Positions 21,656-33,216 are shown, numbered from the stretch's first letter. The stretch: 64,000 nt of DNA from Ligustrum vulgare (GCA_963555705.1 OY743183.1:46179466-46243465), one strand, 5' to 3'. Translations and numbers: made by a program. Notes: generated from the sequence alone by a model not told the origin.

Positions 21656-21994
21656 TCTACTATATAATTAACAATGGAAATTCAACCAATGTGACAACTA
21701 ATGTCGTTTATAAGGAGTTATAAGGAGGCTTTTCAAAATTTTTAAATACTCTGCAAAAGTTAAGTATTGATATTATTTCAAACTCAAGGTTGCTATTTTA
21801 CGTTTTGTTCATTTTTCTCCATTGTTCCATTTTAGTTCATAATAGTTTATCAATTGAAGGTGCTGGTCTTCATTTCTCACACACTATTTTATGTATTCAT
21901 ATTTTTTTGCTTCTTTATATCCAATTATTATTTTTTCTAAAATTTAATATTTGTCAATTGAATATGTTCGTGCATCTCACGAGTGTGTAACTAG
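21656..21994 (+). mobile_element. Short Helitron, 339 bp (5' end tentative)
   Basis: The 3' end is clear: hairpin CGTGCATCTCACG at 21969-21981, then CTAG at 21991-21994 followed by T. A candidate 5' end TCTACTATATAATTAA, preceded by A, lies at 21656. If the true 5' end is further upstream, the RPA1-like pieces would be inside the element. The downstream flank is the start of the 345-bp block copy 2. Confidence 0.6.
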
Positions 21995-22162
21995 TATTGA
22001 TAAAGACAAAAAAAAAATTCTGACCAATTTTTACTATAAACTTAATTGTCAATAGAATCTAAAATTTTGTAAATAGATTATGCATTTAAGCTCAAGCAGT
22101 TTTATTTTGATTGATTTTCCCCATTTTTCAGGTTCACCAAGAACATGGAGTTGGTTTAAAAA
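21995..22162 (+). repeat. 345-bp block, copy 2, first part
   Basis: Matches 12893-13065 closely, beginning exactly at the Helitron CTAG/T boundary. It is interrupted after GTTGGTTTAAAAAT by a 1.4-kb insert. Confidence 0.7.
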
Positions 22163-23559
22163 TGGGAAAATTACACTAGATCATAATTTTATATTTTAAT
22201 TTTTAAAAATCAGGTATCCATAAACAATTTTATTAAACCAGTCAATAATTTACTAACCCAAACAAAACCCAAACCCATCTCTCTATCTTTTGTCTTCATC
22301 TTTCTTCTCTATCTCTTCACAGTTCACACCAACTTATTTATCTCACAACATCCACTCCTTATGAAGGCACCCCTTCTCCTTCTCCAGTGGTAAAGGCCAG
22401 ATCAACCACTTCAAGCAGTTGATTATTTCTAATTTTTGGCGGTGGAGGCCAGATCTGGAATGTGGCAATCACCTCTGCGTGCGATCTGTACTAACGGGCT
22501 TGCTGTCCATTCCTCAGTCCAGCGATTGATTGGTTCTATGTTTGCACCATAAGCAGCGGCGATGCCGCATGTGTGTGGGTCTGCGCTCCGTTCCACCATG
22601 GTATCTACTCCGGCAACAGTCGATTGGTTCTATTTTTGGGCAACAATAGATGTCTGGAAATTGAAAAAAAATTTCTAATTGATGCCCATTTTAAAAGACG
22701 TTTTTGGTAAGCAGTCTGATTTTGATGTCAATTGCAATTGGAAATTTCATGCCGTCTTTGGGATCCATGATGGATAAAGAGATACTGATGAATGTAACTA
22801 TTTTAGCTATCTATTCTTGGTACTTACTGTGATTGTGAATGCCTACATTCAATTTCTTGATTGCCAAATAATATTTGTTGAAGAAATAGTAGCATTGATT
22901 TTCATGTTCCTTCAACTTGTAATGTTGGTTTCTTCGACTATAATGGTTCCGAACACAGAAAAATATCTAAAATTCAAATACTGAAATGCTTAAATGGCTT
23001 CAGATGAAGAACTAATGGAGATGGAAAATCTTACATTTGATCAGTTCGGAGAAATGGTTAAGAAATATTGGATGATGGCAGAAACTAGCCATCCTCAGTT
23101 CATGATTTCGCGTTCTGCAACGAGTACTGCTTCAGGCGTGATCTGTTTGTTGATTGCTCTCGTTTTGGCAGAATCTCTGTAAAGTAACAATTACCAAATA
23201 AAGTTACAATTGTAATTAATTACAAAATTGAAATAAAGTTAAATTATATTTTCGACGATGGTCCAACGATGACGATTGTGGCGGTAGTTGATTACAATTT
23301 ATACTAATGTAATTAATTATAAATTACGAATTACACTAATGTTTTACTAATTCATAAGTTACAATTGTAATTAATTATAAAATTGAAATAAAGTTACAAT
23401 TGTAATTAATTACAAAACTTAATTTTGATTTAATTTTAAAAAAAAATACTTGATTCTGATAATTATTTTGATACTTGTATAATTAGTTACAAATCACTTG
23501 ATTATAAAAAATTTCAAACCTAAATGTTTCGTAATTATGAACTTAACCCTTTAAATTTA
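22163..23559. mobile_element. 1.4-kb insert in the duplicated block
   Basis: Copy 1 of the block runs uninterrupted through this point, so this is an insertion. Edges lie in TTTAAA-rich sequence and the TSD cannot be fixed. It holds a pyrimidine-rich leader-like part (22260-22400), a short open frame at 22994-23182 beginning MASDEELMEMEN (no recognised family), and repeated AATTACAATTGTAATTAATTA units at 23190-23420. Class unknown. Confidence 0.5.
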
Positions 23560-23750
23560 AATTAGTGGACAGTTACCACTCAATATATATGCCACCCCCA
23601 ACAAAAAGACAAACCGTTTTGATTTTCGGGCAACATGTTATTCCTCAAATCTTTCTCTACCTGATTCTTTTCTCAACGGGGCATAATCATCTTCATCAAC
23701 CCTCCCATTCTAATTTTGAATCAATCCTGGAGGTGGGAGCAAAATCTTTG
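23560..23750 (+). repeat. 345-bp block, copy 2, second part
   Basis: Resumes the match to 13066-13237, ending GCAAAATCTTTGA. Beyond this the two copies diverge abruptly. Confidence 0.7.
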
Positions 23751-23784
23751 AAACTCTAACCCCATCTTTTCTTCCCAAATCTCC

Positions 23785-24132
23785 ATGGACAGAAAGCGAA
23801 AAGCTCTTGCTTCCTCAGCTCCTCTACAACCCGAACCTGTCCAATCGGAACTCGAAATCGAACAGCCAGATCAAGAAGAAAACCCACGACACAAGAAGAA
23901 GAACCCAAAGTTGAAGAAGTAGAAGAAATGGCAATGATAGTCCTCTCATTCTCTCTCTCTCTAACCAACAACTGCAAAAGCAAAACCACATCATGCATAA
24001 AGTCATCGAATTCCAAATTGTCATGAAGATAATAAGCATCATCGAGAAGGATGCTTGCAATGTTGAAAGCAAGGAGATGGTGAAGACACGCAAGAGATAT
24101 AATATTCCGGAACATCGAATGTGATTTAGTAG
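23785..24132 (+). pseudogene. Unrecognised gene remnant with basic N-terminus
   Basis: An ATG at 23785 opens 45 codons of charged sequence (MDRKRKALASS, then Glu/Gln- and Lys-rich) ending at a TAG at 23920-23922. In another frame, 23970-24132 gives a helical stretch containing NHIMHKVIEFQIV and SIIEKDACNVESKE. The two pieces look like one protein broken by a stop and frame change. I do not recognise the family. It directly follows the duplicated 345-bp block, which may be its upstream region. Confidence 0.3.
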
Positions 24133-24199
24133 AACACATGTGGTTGATACCATTATTAATTGAAGCTTGTGCTTTGTTTTCTAGGATGGTAGATTGCTA

Positions 24200-25140
24200 T
24201 GTCGTCACACTTTTTTTGTATCAACAACTCTAAATGTTGAAGTGTTGGTCTGAAACTAGGGTATGAAACAACCTTGTTTGGAAACTCAAGTTGGTTGAAC
24301 TTTTGTTTTTCTCCCCCCAATGTAATTTTATAACTAATTAAATATTGTTGAATCAATTATATGTTTTATATCGAGAGTAGTAGCAGGATTTCACAACGAA
24401 ATTATATCGGATACAAGACATGTAATATTCATTGGAACTTTCTTAAAAAAAATCAGTCCATTCAATATAAGTAAGTTTTATTCTTCTTGATTCATTATCT
24501 TGACAATCGATACTCTCCCCCTTTCCCCCCTCAAGAGTCCTCCTATGCACCTAGTATTCATATAAATAGATAACTCTCTGCTACTCCACCGTGATGCAAA
24601 TCCTAATAAAAATAGTATCTCCCTTCTTAAATATATTAATCTCTGAAAAAATGAAGTTAAAAATTAGGATTTGATGCTTCTCAGTTCCCATGACACTCAA
24701 ATGAAAGTTTTATTATGCTATAAACAAAGACATCATTTCCAGATTAGGAGTTGATGCTTCTCAATTTCCATGACACTCAAATGAAAGTTTTATTATGTTG
24801 TAAACAAAGAAATCATTTTTTACAGTAAAGACATTTTGCTCTTACGTAAAATTCCTAGTTAATGTTATTTTATGTTTCAATTCTTAGGGCTTAATGCATA
24901 GCCAGTTTAACCTTAACATGTGAGTGGATAAAACAAAACTCAGATGTCATAAGTCATAAAGTGATTCTATTAACTCAATAGATGCATAGTTATACATCAG
25001 GTTTCAGAATAAACAAACTAAAGTCCCAAAATCTGCAATCCCAGAAGTTTGAGATCATCCATACACATGACATGGTATTACACAAACAAGAAGAGCAATA
25101 GCCCAATTCTCACAGTTGAATGAACTTACTAGATGCCGAC
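24200..25140. other. Non-coding stretch with an 80-bp tandem duplication
   Basis: No supported gene. At 24663-24742 and 24743-24822 an 80-bp unit with TTGATGCTTCTCA and CATGACACTCAAATGAAAG is present twice with a few substitutions. Confidence 0.6.
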
Positions 25141-25144
25141 TAAC

Positions 25145-25365
25145 TTAATAATCTTCAATGTTGCGTTCATCATCAACACCTACCTTAGCACAACTTCTTC
25201 ATAATCTTTCTCGAGGGCAGCTAAATCTTCACGAGCTTCAATGAACTCACCTTCCTCCATTCATTCACCAACGTACAAGTGAACAAATGCCATCTTGGCG
25301 TACATGAGATCGAATTTGTAATCGATGCGTGAAAACACTTTAGCCACTGCTGTGTTCTTTCTACT
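25145..25365 (-). pseudogene. Alpha-tubulin C-terminal fragment
   Basis: The minus strand encodes the end of alpha-tubulin: [19 protein letters not shown], then AFVHLYVGE, then after a TGA in place of the Gly of VGEGMEEGEF it continues as MEEGEFIEAREDLAALEKDY. A frameshift in the acidic tail leads to a DDERNIEDY ending at TAA (25145-25147). Only the last 70 or so residues are present, with Trp to Leu and Arg to Met changes at conserved sites. It is a truncated relic, probably captured or left by duplication, and has no expected product. Confidence 0.85.
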
Positions 25366-27129
25366 AAAACCAAATCTCCTTGGTTCATAACGATCAAGAT
25401 CCAATTGCGAAAGATTTGACTTACAACAATAGAATGGGATGTCAAAAATTGGGAACTTCAAATATGTATCATTGTACACTTGATACACTCAATTTCAGAG
25501 GTGAAGTGATCAACGTACCTTTTGCTGCACGGTGTGGAGCTACTGATCTCTCGCTTCTTGACGTATATTCAATGCTAAATAGGAGATTACAGAGTTGTAT
25601 TGTGAATCCTCCAGTGAACTTTCAGATTGATATTCGAAATTGATAATGAATAATGCTTGACTGGGAAAATCAGATTGATTTTAATCCTTTGGTGAGCAAT
25701 ATATATTGGCATTCCACTAAATTCTTTTATATGTAGGTTGCATATACCCGTAATCAATTTTGGAGGTGTTAAGTATTATCCAGAAGAATGCACCAGATAA
25801 AACACAAAACACAAAAACCATAAGATGAATGATGAATATTATATGGTTATGATTATTATGGATCACAAGGTGCAATGTTGTAATAAATGGTTTCAAGAAT
25901 CGATCGATTCAGACTTATATATCGAGACCAGGGAAAGAGAATTATATGGTTTGAGTTGAACCAGGGAAAGTTTCAGAGTATTGTTTGTTGGAAATTAAAC
26001 ACAAATCCCCTCTCTAATTAACCTACATAGAAATTTTTGATGTTCAAGAAATAATTGAGCCAATAAGAAAATAAAACAACAACGCAAATTTTACGGACCG
26101 CCAAAACTTTTGATTATATAATAAATTATTACAATTATATGAAATTTTCACTCACCAAACCCCCAAGTATTATAAGCAAAATAACCAAGTTTTACCACAT
26201 CTACCAATTTCTACTTCTTTGTACAACCCACAAATAAATTAAGAAAAATCAAGATGCTAGACTATATTTTTCCTCACAATACTTTCTAATCAATGTACTC
26301 TATAACAAAGGAGAATAATATGTGTATTTACATAGAACAAATTACGTCATGGCTGTATTTCACTTCGACGTGGACTGTAAAATTGGTTTCCTTGGCCAAT
26401 TGCTCTTCTCAAGATTTAATCCACCTAGGACACGCAATCAATAGCAACAAATTTCATAATTTACTTTTCATTAGGATTCGTTTCCTAATCCAATTGAATT
26501 ACAAAATTTATTCTCCAATTACAATTAAAGTCCTCCAACTTTGACAATTTGAGGCAATTACCCAACATTGTTCTCCTCCTCTAACGTTTTAAAAGCTTCA
26601 CAGAATTTGGTACGAACAATTCAAAATTGTTTCCAATTCAGGTTTTTGATTATCAGTTGTACATTATGGCCGTAGATGAAGTATCAGGTTTGTTCGGGTA
26701 TGGCCAGTTAAGATCCTTATGGATTTCTTCAGTCTCGAGTTTGAATTCATGGCAGAACAAAATTAACAGGATCCTTCTTCATCCTACCCTATTTTTGAAA
26801 TTCATATTAGATATCCAGTTTCTAGTATGTTATCTTTACAATGTATTTACTTGAAGATGACATTTTTACAATTAAAATTTTCATTGTGTCAAATAACAAA
26901 AAACGGTTTCATTACGCGACATCAGTGCAACTTTTCCTAGATTTTATGCTTTCCTAGTTGATTTAGACTATATTTTATGTTTTATTGACCTTATAAATAG
27001 AGAGTTAGGTCTTTTTTTTTTATTCATTTATTCAACTAATAAACTTTGAGATTATTCCTCATTTCTAGAAGATTCCAATTTTATAATTCTTTTAAGGTTC
27101 TCACTTGAATTCCTTAATCCGCTACGTCA
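25366..27129. other. Non-coding AT-rich stretch
   Basis: Short open frames are present (for example 25380-25643 and 26627-26854) but none shows a known domain or a plausible gene structure. No repeat boundaries recognised. Confidence 0.4.
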
Positions 27130-27525
27130 ATGGGTGGTTTAAAACCCGAACCCCTCATCTTAATCATCTCCTTCTTCATTGTCCTCCTTAGTTTCCTTGT
27201 CGCCCAAAGTCTCGACCTAGCATTTGGCTCCATACTCATGGATGTACAATGGGCTGCAACTTTAGCCTCGGTTAAAACATTGGTTTTCCTTGCTGGAGGA
27301 TACTATGTTCGAAAAATTTCGGCCTTCATTAACTGGTTAAACTATTTGAGTTATAGTTATTACTTTTACAAGCTTTTTCTAGGGTTTAAGTACACGATGA
27401 GGACTTTTATGAGTGTGAAAATGGAGTTTATTGTCGGGTTGCTAATTATCTTGCTGTTAAATCGGTTGGTTTGAGTCATTTGTGGAAAAATTTGTTAGTT
27501 ATTGGGATCATATTGGTGTGATACT
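27130..27525 (+). pseudogene. ABCG (WBC-type) transporter C-terminal fragment
   Basis: The open frame reads as the last membrane part of an ABCG half-size transporter: MGGLKPEP, hydrophobic ISFFIVLLSFLVAQSLDLAFG, then MDVQWAATLASVKTLVFLAGGYYV and INWLNYLSYSYYFYKLFLG. Near 27395 the frame is lost; in another frame the sequence continues as DEDFYEC, then CRVANYLAVKSVGLSHLW, which is the family's extracellular loop and last helix, up to a TGA at about 27522. ATP-binding domain and first helices are absent. A frameshifted fragment, not a working exporter. Confidence 0.85.
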
Positions 27526-28094
27526 AGTTCCTTGTATATTTGGCTCTGCGCTGGGTTCGGTAAAACTTTGGTCGATAATCAGTCGCTAGATCATTTGTCG
27601 ACATTGTTGTTGCATTTTCCAATAGTGAAGGATATATGTTAGTGGGAGATAATGTAGTCGGTCGAACAAAGTCCGTAGAGTTTTACGTTTTTGTTCTTTT
27701 TGGATTGATGAATAATGTTAGATTTAGGAAAATAGATCACCATTTCCAGATTTTGACCAATAGACCCTGCGAACGTTTGGTATTTATTGACGTCTGATTG
27801 TTGTTCATATTTACTGCTACGCCTTGGTTCATGTGTTACAAATTCTTTAGTACTCTCTTGCACTTGGCTAGGTCCACTTTAATTAAAACTTGATGTGCAT
27901 TAATATCCTTTTATTGTGCTATAGACAACTATTGCGGGTCAATGAACGAAGCATCAATTTCTTGTAAAAATGTCGATCATAGCACTGGCGAAGTCCATAA
28001 ATTCAGTGGAACCTAATTTAACTATCTAATATTTTTAATAGACACAATATAACAATTTTAAAAGTAAAAGGCAAAAAAATAAAAATAAAAGTTA
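27526..28094. other. Non-coding flank of the Stowaway nest
   Basis: AT-rich sequence with a small minus-strand frame of no recognisable family. Confidence 0.4.
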
Positions 28095-28598
28095 CTCACT
28101 CCGTCCCAATTATACATGCTTGTTTGACTTTTCACATAGATTAAAAAAACATATTTAATGTCATTGAAAAATTAATTTTTGTAAAGAAAATTTCCAACTT
28201 ACCCTTATTTAATATCAAAACTATTATATTGGAAGTTGATGTGTACAAATTTTGTCTATTCCCGAGCCCTCACAAAAGCCTCGAACCCGAACATATAATT
28301 ATTATCACATATTATATTTTGATACCCCCGAACAACCTATGAGCCTCGAGGAGTACATCTCCCGAACTCTATCTTGATATACACGTAAAACTTAAATGCT
28401 CAGGGACCTTAGCTCGAGCTCATTCATTCGAGATGGGTTCAGAATCATCATTCTCAAGTAATAATCAACATCCTAACATCAATAGGATTCTTGGTCCACA
28501 AATCATATTCCAACAAAACTGTTACAACATTATCCTAATCTCATTATCAAGACTCATACGTCTAATAAAACTCCTAAATCTCCAAACAATTTGGGTAA

Positions 28599-28876
28599 TG
28601 TTGTAAAACTATCAAAATCTAAGAACAATACTATAGAGAAGTAGATTGTAGATAGAGAAATATTAGAGAGAAAGAGATGGAGAGAATGAGGAGAGAATTC
28701 TCATTAGGAGGTGTAATTTTACAAAGGAAATGACTCCTATTTATAAAATGGAAATAGGAATGAAATAGAAATAATTCATACCACTAAGAAATAAAGAGTG
28801 GTCATAAGTCATTCACACCTAACAAGTTAGGTATTTCATTTAATAATTTACAAGAATTTCTTAATAATTTATAACA
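28599..28876 (-). repeat. 3' LTR of the LOG-carrying element
   Basis: 278 bp, nearly identical to the right copy; the main difference is a small insertion near 28640. It contains ATTTATAAAATGG as a possible TATA region. Confidence 0.9.
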
Positions 28877-28885
28877 CTCCCCATT
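28877..28885 (-). promoter_or_regulatory. Polypurine tract
   Basis: AATGGGGAG on the minus strand directly before the 3' LTR; the plus-strand DNA primer site of the element. Confidence 0.75.
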
Positions 28886-28911
28886 GAATGACTTATTGCT
28901 CAATTGTCTGC

Positions 28912-29709
28912 CTCATTAAAACCTTGCTAAGAAAACCCGATGGGATAAAACTTGAGCGAAGGAAAAAGAGTACAACTTCTCCCCCTGATGTTGTCCATCA
29001 TTAATCATTGAGTCTAATATCCAAAATGATATCAATGATAAGTAGTACAAATCATGTACTGGAAACTTGAAGTTATGAAGTGTTGCCTTCGAATTATGAA
29101 GTGCAGAAGAGCTTTATTGCTTTAGTGCTGCATCGTTAAAACCTTGTCAGTAAAACCCAATTGGACAAAATCTGAACGGAAGAAAAAGAGTACAGTCGAT
29201 GCTTCGTTAAAACCTTGTCAAGAAAACCTAGTAGGACAAAACCTGGACGAAGGAAAAAGAGTACAGCATGACAGCATGATTCTCCCCCTAAAGTGTGCAA
29301 TCAAGTATTCATGAACCTTTTGAATAATGATATCATCTTTCGTCTGGAATATGTATATATGAAAATCTTCTTGTGTGTAGCCGATATCATAACATTCTTC
29401 ATAAGATGTCTATGATTTTCTCCATTTGTTGATACCATTCCAGATGTCTATGATTTTCTTCATTTGTTGATATCATTCCAGCACAATTTAAAGAGAGAGC
29501 TTGTTGTTGAATTATTACTTGCAGATAGCTGTGACAGTGTCTCAAAAATCTTGCTAGGAAAACTCTGTGGGACAAAATCTTAGCGAAGGGAAAAATGGTA
29601 CATTATTCTCATTGATACGCCATAATTGCTCCATAATTGCTGCTTCATTAAAAACCTTGCTAGGAAAACCCTGTGGGACAAAACCTCAGCTAAGGGAAAA
29701 AGAGTGCAA
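28912..29709 (-). repeat. Five copies of a 62-bp copia-type 3' motif
   Basis: Copies at about 28912-28974, 29131-29195, 29200-29267, 29541-29602 and 29641-29709 each read, on the plus strand, like TTAAAACCTTGCTAGGAAAA, then GTGGGACAAAACC and GAAGGAAAAAGAGTACA. On the minus strand this is the conserved segment often found between pol and the 3' LTR of plant copia elements. Here it is multiplied. Confidence 0.75.
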
Positions 29710-31725
29710 CGCGTATTTGTTCCCTTCATAGGAATATCACAAGTATATTAATGCAATATCAAATCATTTCATCAAACATATAGTTTTTGATGAGCTTTTA
29801 TAAATAGTTTATAACTCATTTATAATGTCATGGCTCATTTATGATGTACTGAACATGCTATACCAAGCAATGTTTAGTTAGTTGACTGATTGTATTACTC
29901 AAATCTAGAATTGATTCACTTCTATCAAAATCTAGAATTCACTTCTGGTGAATATTCATTTTCCGGTGGATAATATAATTTTGCATATTGAAAATCAATT
30001 GCATGCGCAAATATTCAAATATAATAATTGTACACTCCAATTTCATTTTCAACATATTATATTATGGGGTCATATGTATCATTCTTCAATGTGATTTTAT
30101 TTTAAGAATCACATTTCATTCTATAATGATACTATTCTGGGCAAATTGAATCTTTCAATGATTTATACATGTATGTTCTTGCACTTTATAAACTGCAATT
30201 TCTAATTTGCAGGAGTATAATCAATAATTGAAATAGATATCAATTTCGACATATAATCTATAATCATTTTGCTTGAAATCCCAACGTACTGCGATCAACT
30301 GGTGCATCAAAGAAAACTCTCAAAGTACCGAGATGAGAATCACACTTTTTGATCTCACGCATTGGTATATCAAAGAGCTCAAACTAGTGATCTAGATTAT
30401 AGTCACATCCACAATATGTCATGTCAGTTCTTTGAAAAATTTCGCACTCAACTAGTCGTCTTTTACGACTGTGTAATATTTTTCATTTGTACAAATAGCT
30501 ACTGGCATTACACATTTAAGTGTTTGGACTTCATGTCCCATAACAATAATCCCTACATTGAGATTTTATACTTGGTCAAAGTATTATAATTTCATCAACC
30601 TCATTTTCATAAGAGGGTTGTTTATGTATGCAGTCGACTTATTTATCGATTCCATTTCATCTCAATATAACATAGAGAGATCTCTGTATATGTTCTATCA
30701 TCAGGCCTGAATCTCTTATCATTTAACTATGTCCCTTTTACTCACTATGAGTATTTAGCCTCAAAGGGATCATCTCAATTATTCAAGCGATATTTGTTTT
30801 TGGAATCGATTGTCATTATGCTTCAGGCATAATTACGCTTTAAGCTTGATCACGCTTCATGCGTGTTATTGTTTAATTTCCCCATAATATTCAAGAATCT
30901 TGTATTAACAGAATCTTCTTGCGTATTGTTGGAGTGTATATAAATATCGCACTTTTTAGAAATCATAAAGCTCACAAGCAAATCTTTATTTCATCGTATT
31001 GACATGTTTGTATGTAGAATATTGCTGCATAAGAAATATTTATATTCAAATTGTTCTCATAGCAAATAACTTGAGGCTTTTAATCTGCTAAATAATTAGT
31101 AATATAATATTCTATTATCTCAACTAATTCGTAAAATCATTAATGACTTTAAGATATATTCATGCTAGTATTTATCACTTTGCTCGTAATATCATTACTT
31201 GAGCAAATAATCATTCATTCATTTTCTTAGTGAGATAATTAATTTGCTTTTCAGAACAAGCAGCAATGATAACTTGTTAACCCGAACAATCTTCTGGTTC
31301 TTTAATGAATGCCATTTTGCATTCTCAATAAATCTCATTATTGAATTGAAATCTAACCAATCATTATAGAACTTCTGGTTTAGCAAGATATTTCACTTGT
31401 ACATATGTATGAACTTCTGGTTCAATACAGTATTCATTTCATCAGTACGTATTTCTGTATAGTTCAAATCAGTATACCTTTATTACTTTTAGTATACCGA
31501 AAAAATCAGGTACAATATCCAAGAAAATATCTCATGATCTCAATCTTGCCGCCAAATCTTCCCTTATTTCGAAAAAGGTAATGACGCATTATCTCATTGT
31601 TCCCACATTTTCAATAATTTATTCCATTATTTCTTGATGGAATCGATATCACGCGGAGCGCTCCTTTACGCATTTAAATAATGCATTTAAATAGATCGTT
31701 TGTGAAGAGTTTAAATCCATAAAAA
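29710..31725. other. Element interior without recognised coding sequence
   Basis: AT-rich, with short degenerate repeats such as ACTTCTGGTT(T/C). I found no pol-like peptide on the minus strand. The last 100 bp before the 181-codon ORF may act as its promoter, but no clear TATA box is seen. Confidence 0.5.
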
Positions 31726-32271
31726 ATGGATGTTATATTATCAAATATTCGCAAATATTATTTTAATCTTCCGGTAAATGTTTTGACAAAGATTTACCGA
31801 GTTCGACTTGAAAGATTGAGGCTGCTGATGGATCAAGGCATTCCAGAAGATGTTCGTTGGTTGATCGAAGCAAAAGTTCGATTAGCTGGTGAATTATCAG
31901 ATTCATTTTCTAAACACATGCCTGGTTTAGGCAAAAGTACTTTTGCAAAGAAACGAAGAGCAAAATGGCTGAACGGTTGTTACAAATGTGCTCGTTGGAC
32001 ATGTGATACTCGTTGCAAATCAGTAGGATATTCTTCTAGAAATCGGGATGATAAAATCGATTTCATTAAGGTTGGACTGAGTAAGGAGTCATTGGATGAT
32101 ATCCGATTGACTCTTGAGACGCACCCAAGTGGGTATGTGCAACGTGAACTCCTTTCCTTATATGCTCAATTTAACAAGGATAAAAATCTTTATAGTCTCG
32201 AAAATATAGTAGCAAAAGATCCTGTTTGCCAGACTGTTATAAATAATGATGTTTTGGCTATTCAGCATTGA
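31726..32271 (+). CDS. Hypothetical Cys-rich 181-codon ORF in the retroelement
   Basis: An intact ORF starting MDVILSNIRKYYFNLP. The N-terminal half is basic and helical, with ERLRLLMDQGIPEDVRWLIEA. A central KKRRAKW basic patch is followed by CYKCARWTCDTRC, four Cys in a C-x2-C-x4-C-x3-C arrangement that could bind a metal. The C-terminal half (GLSKESLDDIRLTLE onward) looks helical. I recall similar uncharacterised plant proteins but no named family. It is antisense to the host element and 282 bp upstream of the LOG ATG in the same direction, so both may once have been carried together. Confidence 0.6.
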   Translation: MDVILSNIRKYYFNLPVNVLTKIYRVRLERLRLLMDQGIPEDVRWLIEAKVRLAGELSDSFSKHMPGLGKSTFAKKRRAKWLNGCYKCARWTCDTRCKSVGYSSRNRDDKIDFIKVGLSKESLDDIRLTLETHPSGYVQRELLSLYAQFNKDKNLYSLENIVAKDPVCQTVINNDVLAIQH

Positions 32272-32553
32272 TACAAGGTAAATCAGTAAATTGTGTGTAT
32301 ATATTTGCACATATATTTATAAAATATTTTCATGTTTCATTTCTCGAGTATTGATAAAGTGTATTGAAAAATCACTGAAATGTAAGCTTTATCAAAAGTA
32401 GTGTAATTTAGTCAGAATTAGGTTTTCACTTTTTCAAAAGATGAGCAGTAAATAGTGAAGTTTTTCAAGTTTAAAAAGCCAATGATTTTCACAGTTTCAT
32501 GTATCCCAAAATACCATTTTCTCATAAGTTTTTCCTTCCTTATACTCTCAAAG

Positions 32554-33206
32554 ATGGAAGGACCAAAACTTCGACAGATCAAAACTATCTTTGTATTTTG
32601 TGGATCAAAAGTAGGGAAATGTTTTGGGTATCTAGAAGCAGCATGGATTTAGGAAAGAAGTTGGGAGAGAAATGTTTCACTCTCATATATGGAGGGGGCA
32701 ACAGTGGATTGATGGGTTGTGTTTCACAATCCGCTCAAGCAGAAAAAGCAAGAGTGATAGGTGTTATACCTACTCCTTTGGTAGATATTACAGGAAAAAC
32801 ACGAGGGCATGAAGTACAAACCATATCTATCCATGAACGCATAACTTGCATGCTATATGGTTCTGATGCCTTTATAGCCCTGCCTGGAGGTTTTGGTACT
32901 TTAGAAAAAATCTTTAATATTACCTCATGGGCTCATTTAGATCTTCATACCAAGCCTATTGGGATTTTAAATGTTAACAATTTCTTTGATGGTTTGCTAA
33001 CATTTCTTGATTATGCTGTGGAACAGGGATTCATCTCTCCATTTTCTAGGAGAATCCTTATTTCTGCTCCTACTATCGAGGAACTGCTGGATAAGTTGCA
33101 ATCATATATCCCCATACAAGATCCAGCAGGAGTTAAGATAGATTGGTCGCAAGGAAGGGGAATCAAGCGAAAATGGAGTCCGGTTAATGTAAACTTAAAT
33201 TTGTGA
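32554..33206 (+). pseudogene. LOG: LONELY GUY-type cytokinin riboside 5'-monophosphate phosphoribohydrolase, intronless, one frameshift
   Basis: LOG enzymes release active cytokinin bases from nucleotide precursors in the cytosol. From ATG 32554 the frame gives KTIFVFCGSKVGK, the Rossmann start. At 32641-32643 one base is missing, and the next frame continues MDLGKKLGEK, YGGGNSGLMG, VIGVIPTPL, SDAFIALPGG, and ends at 33206. The diagnostic PGGxGTxxE is present as PGGFGTLE (32883-32906), with WAHLDLHTKPIGILNV and QGFISP after it. The segment usually reading HQRKAEMAR is HERITCMLY, so conserved basic residues are lost. Plant LOG genes normally have several introns; none is left here, so this is a retrocopy. 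Translation from 32499 would give a 235-residue protein lacking the true N-terminus. Confidence 0.85.
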
Positions 33207-33216
33207 ACCCTAGAAT

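Noticed and set aside
22994..23182. 62-codon ORF beginning MASDEELMEMEN
   Set aside because: No family, inside a 1.4-kb insert, no gene structure around it.
23756..24153. Minus-strand ORFs of 127 and 109 codons
   Set aside because: Antisense to a plus-strand remnant; Leu-rich composition results from reversed Lys/Glu codons.
25380..25643. 87-codon plus-strand ORF overlapping the tubulin relic
   Set aside because: No recognisable family; partly antisense to an identified pseudogene.
28912..29709. CRISPR-like array
   Set aside because: Five irregularly spaced, diverged copies in a plant retroelement; spacers vary from a few to several hundred bases.
31726..33206. The two cargo ORFs as an ordinary host operon-like gene pair
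   Set aside because: They lie wholly between matched LTRs with a clean target duplication, so they came with the element.
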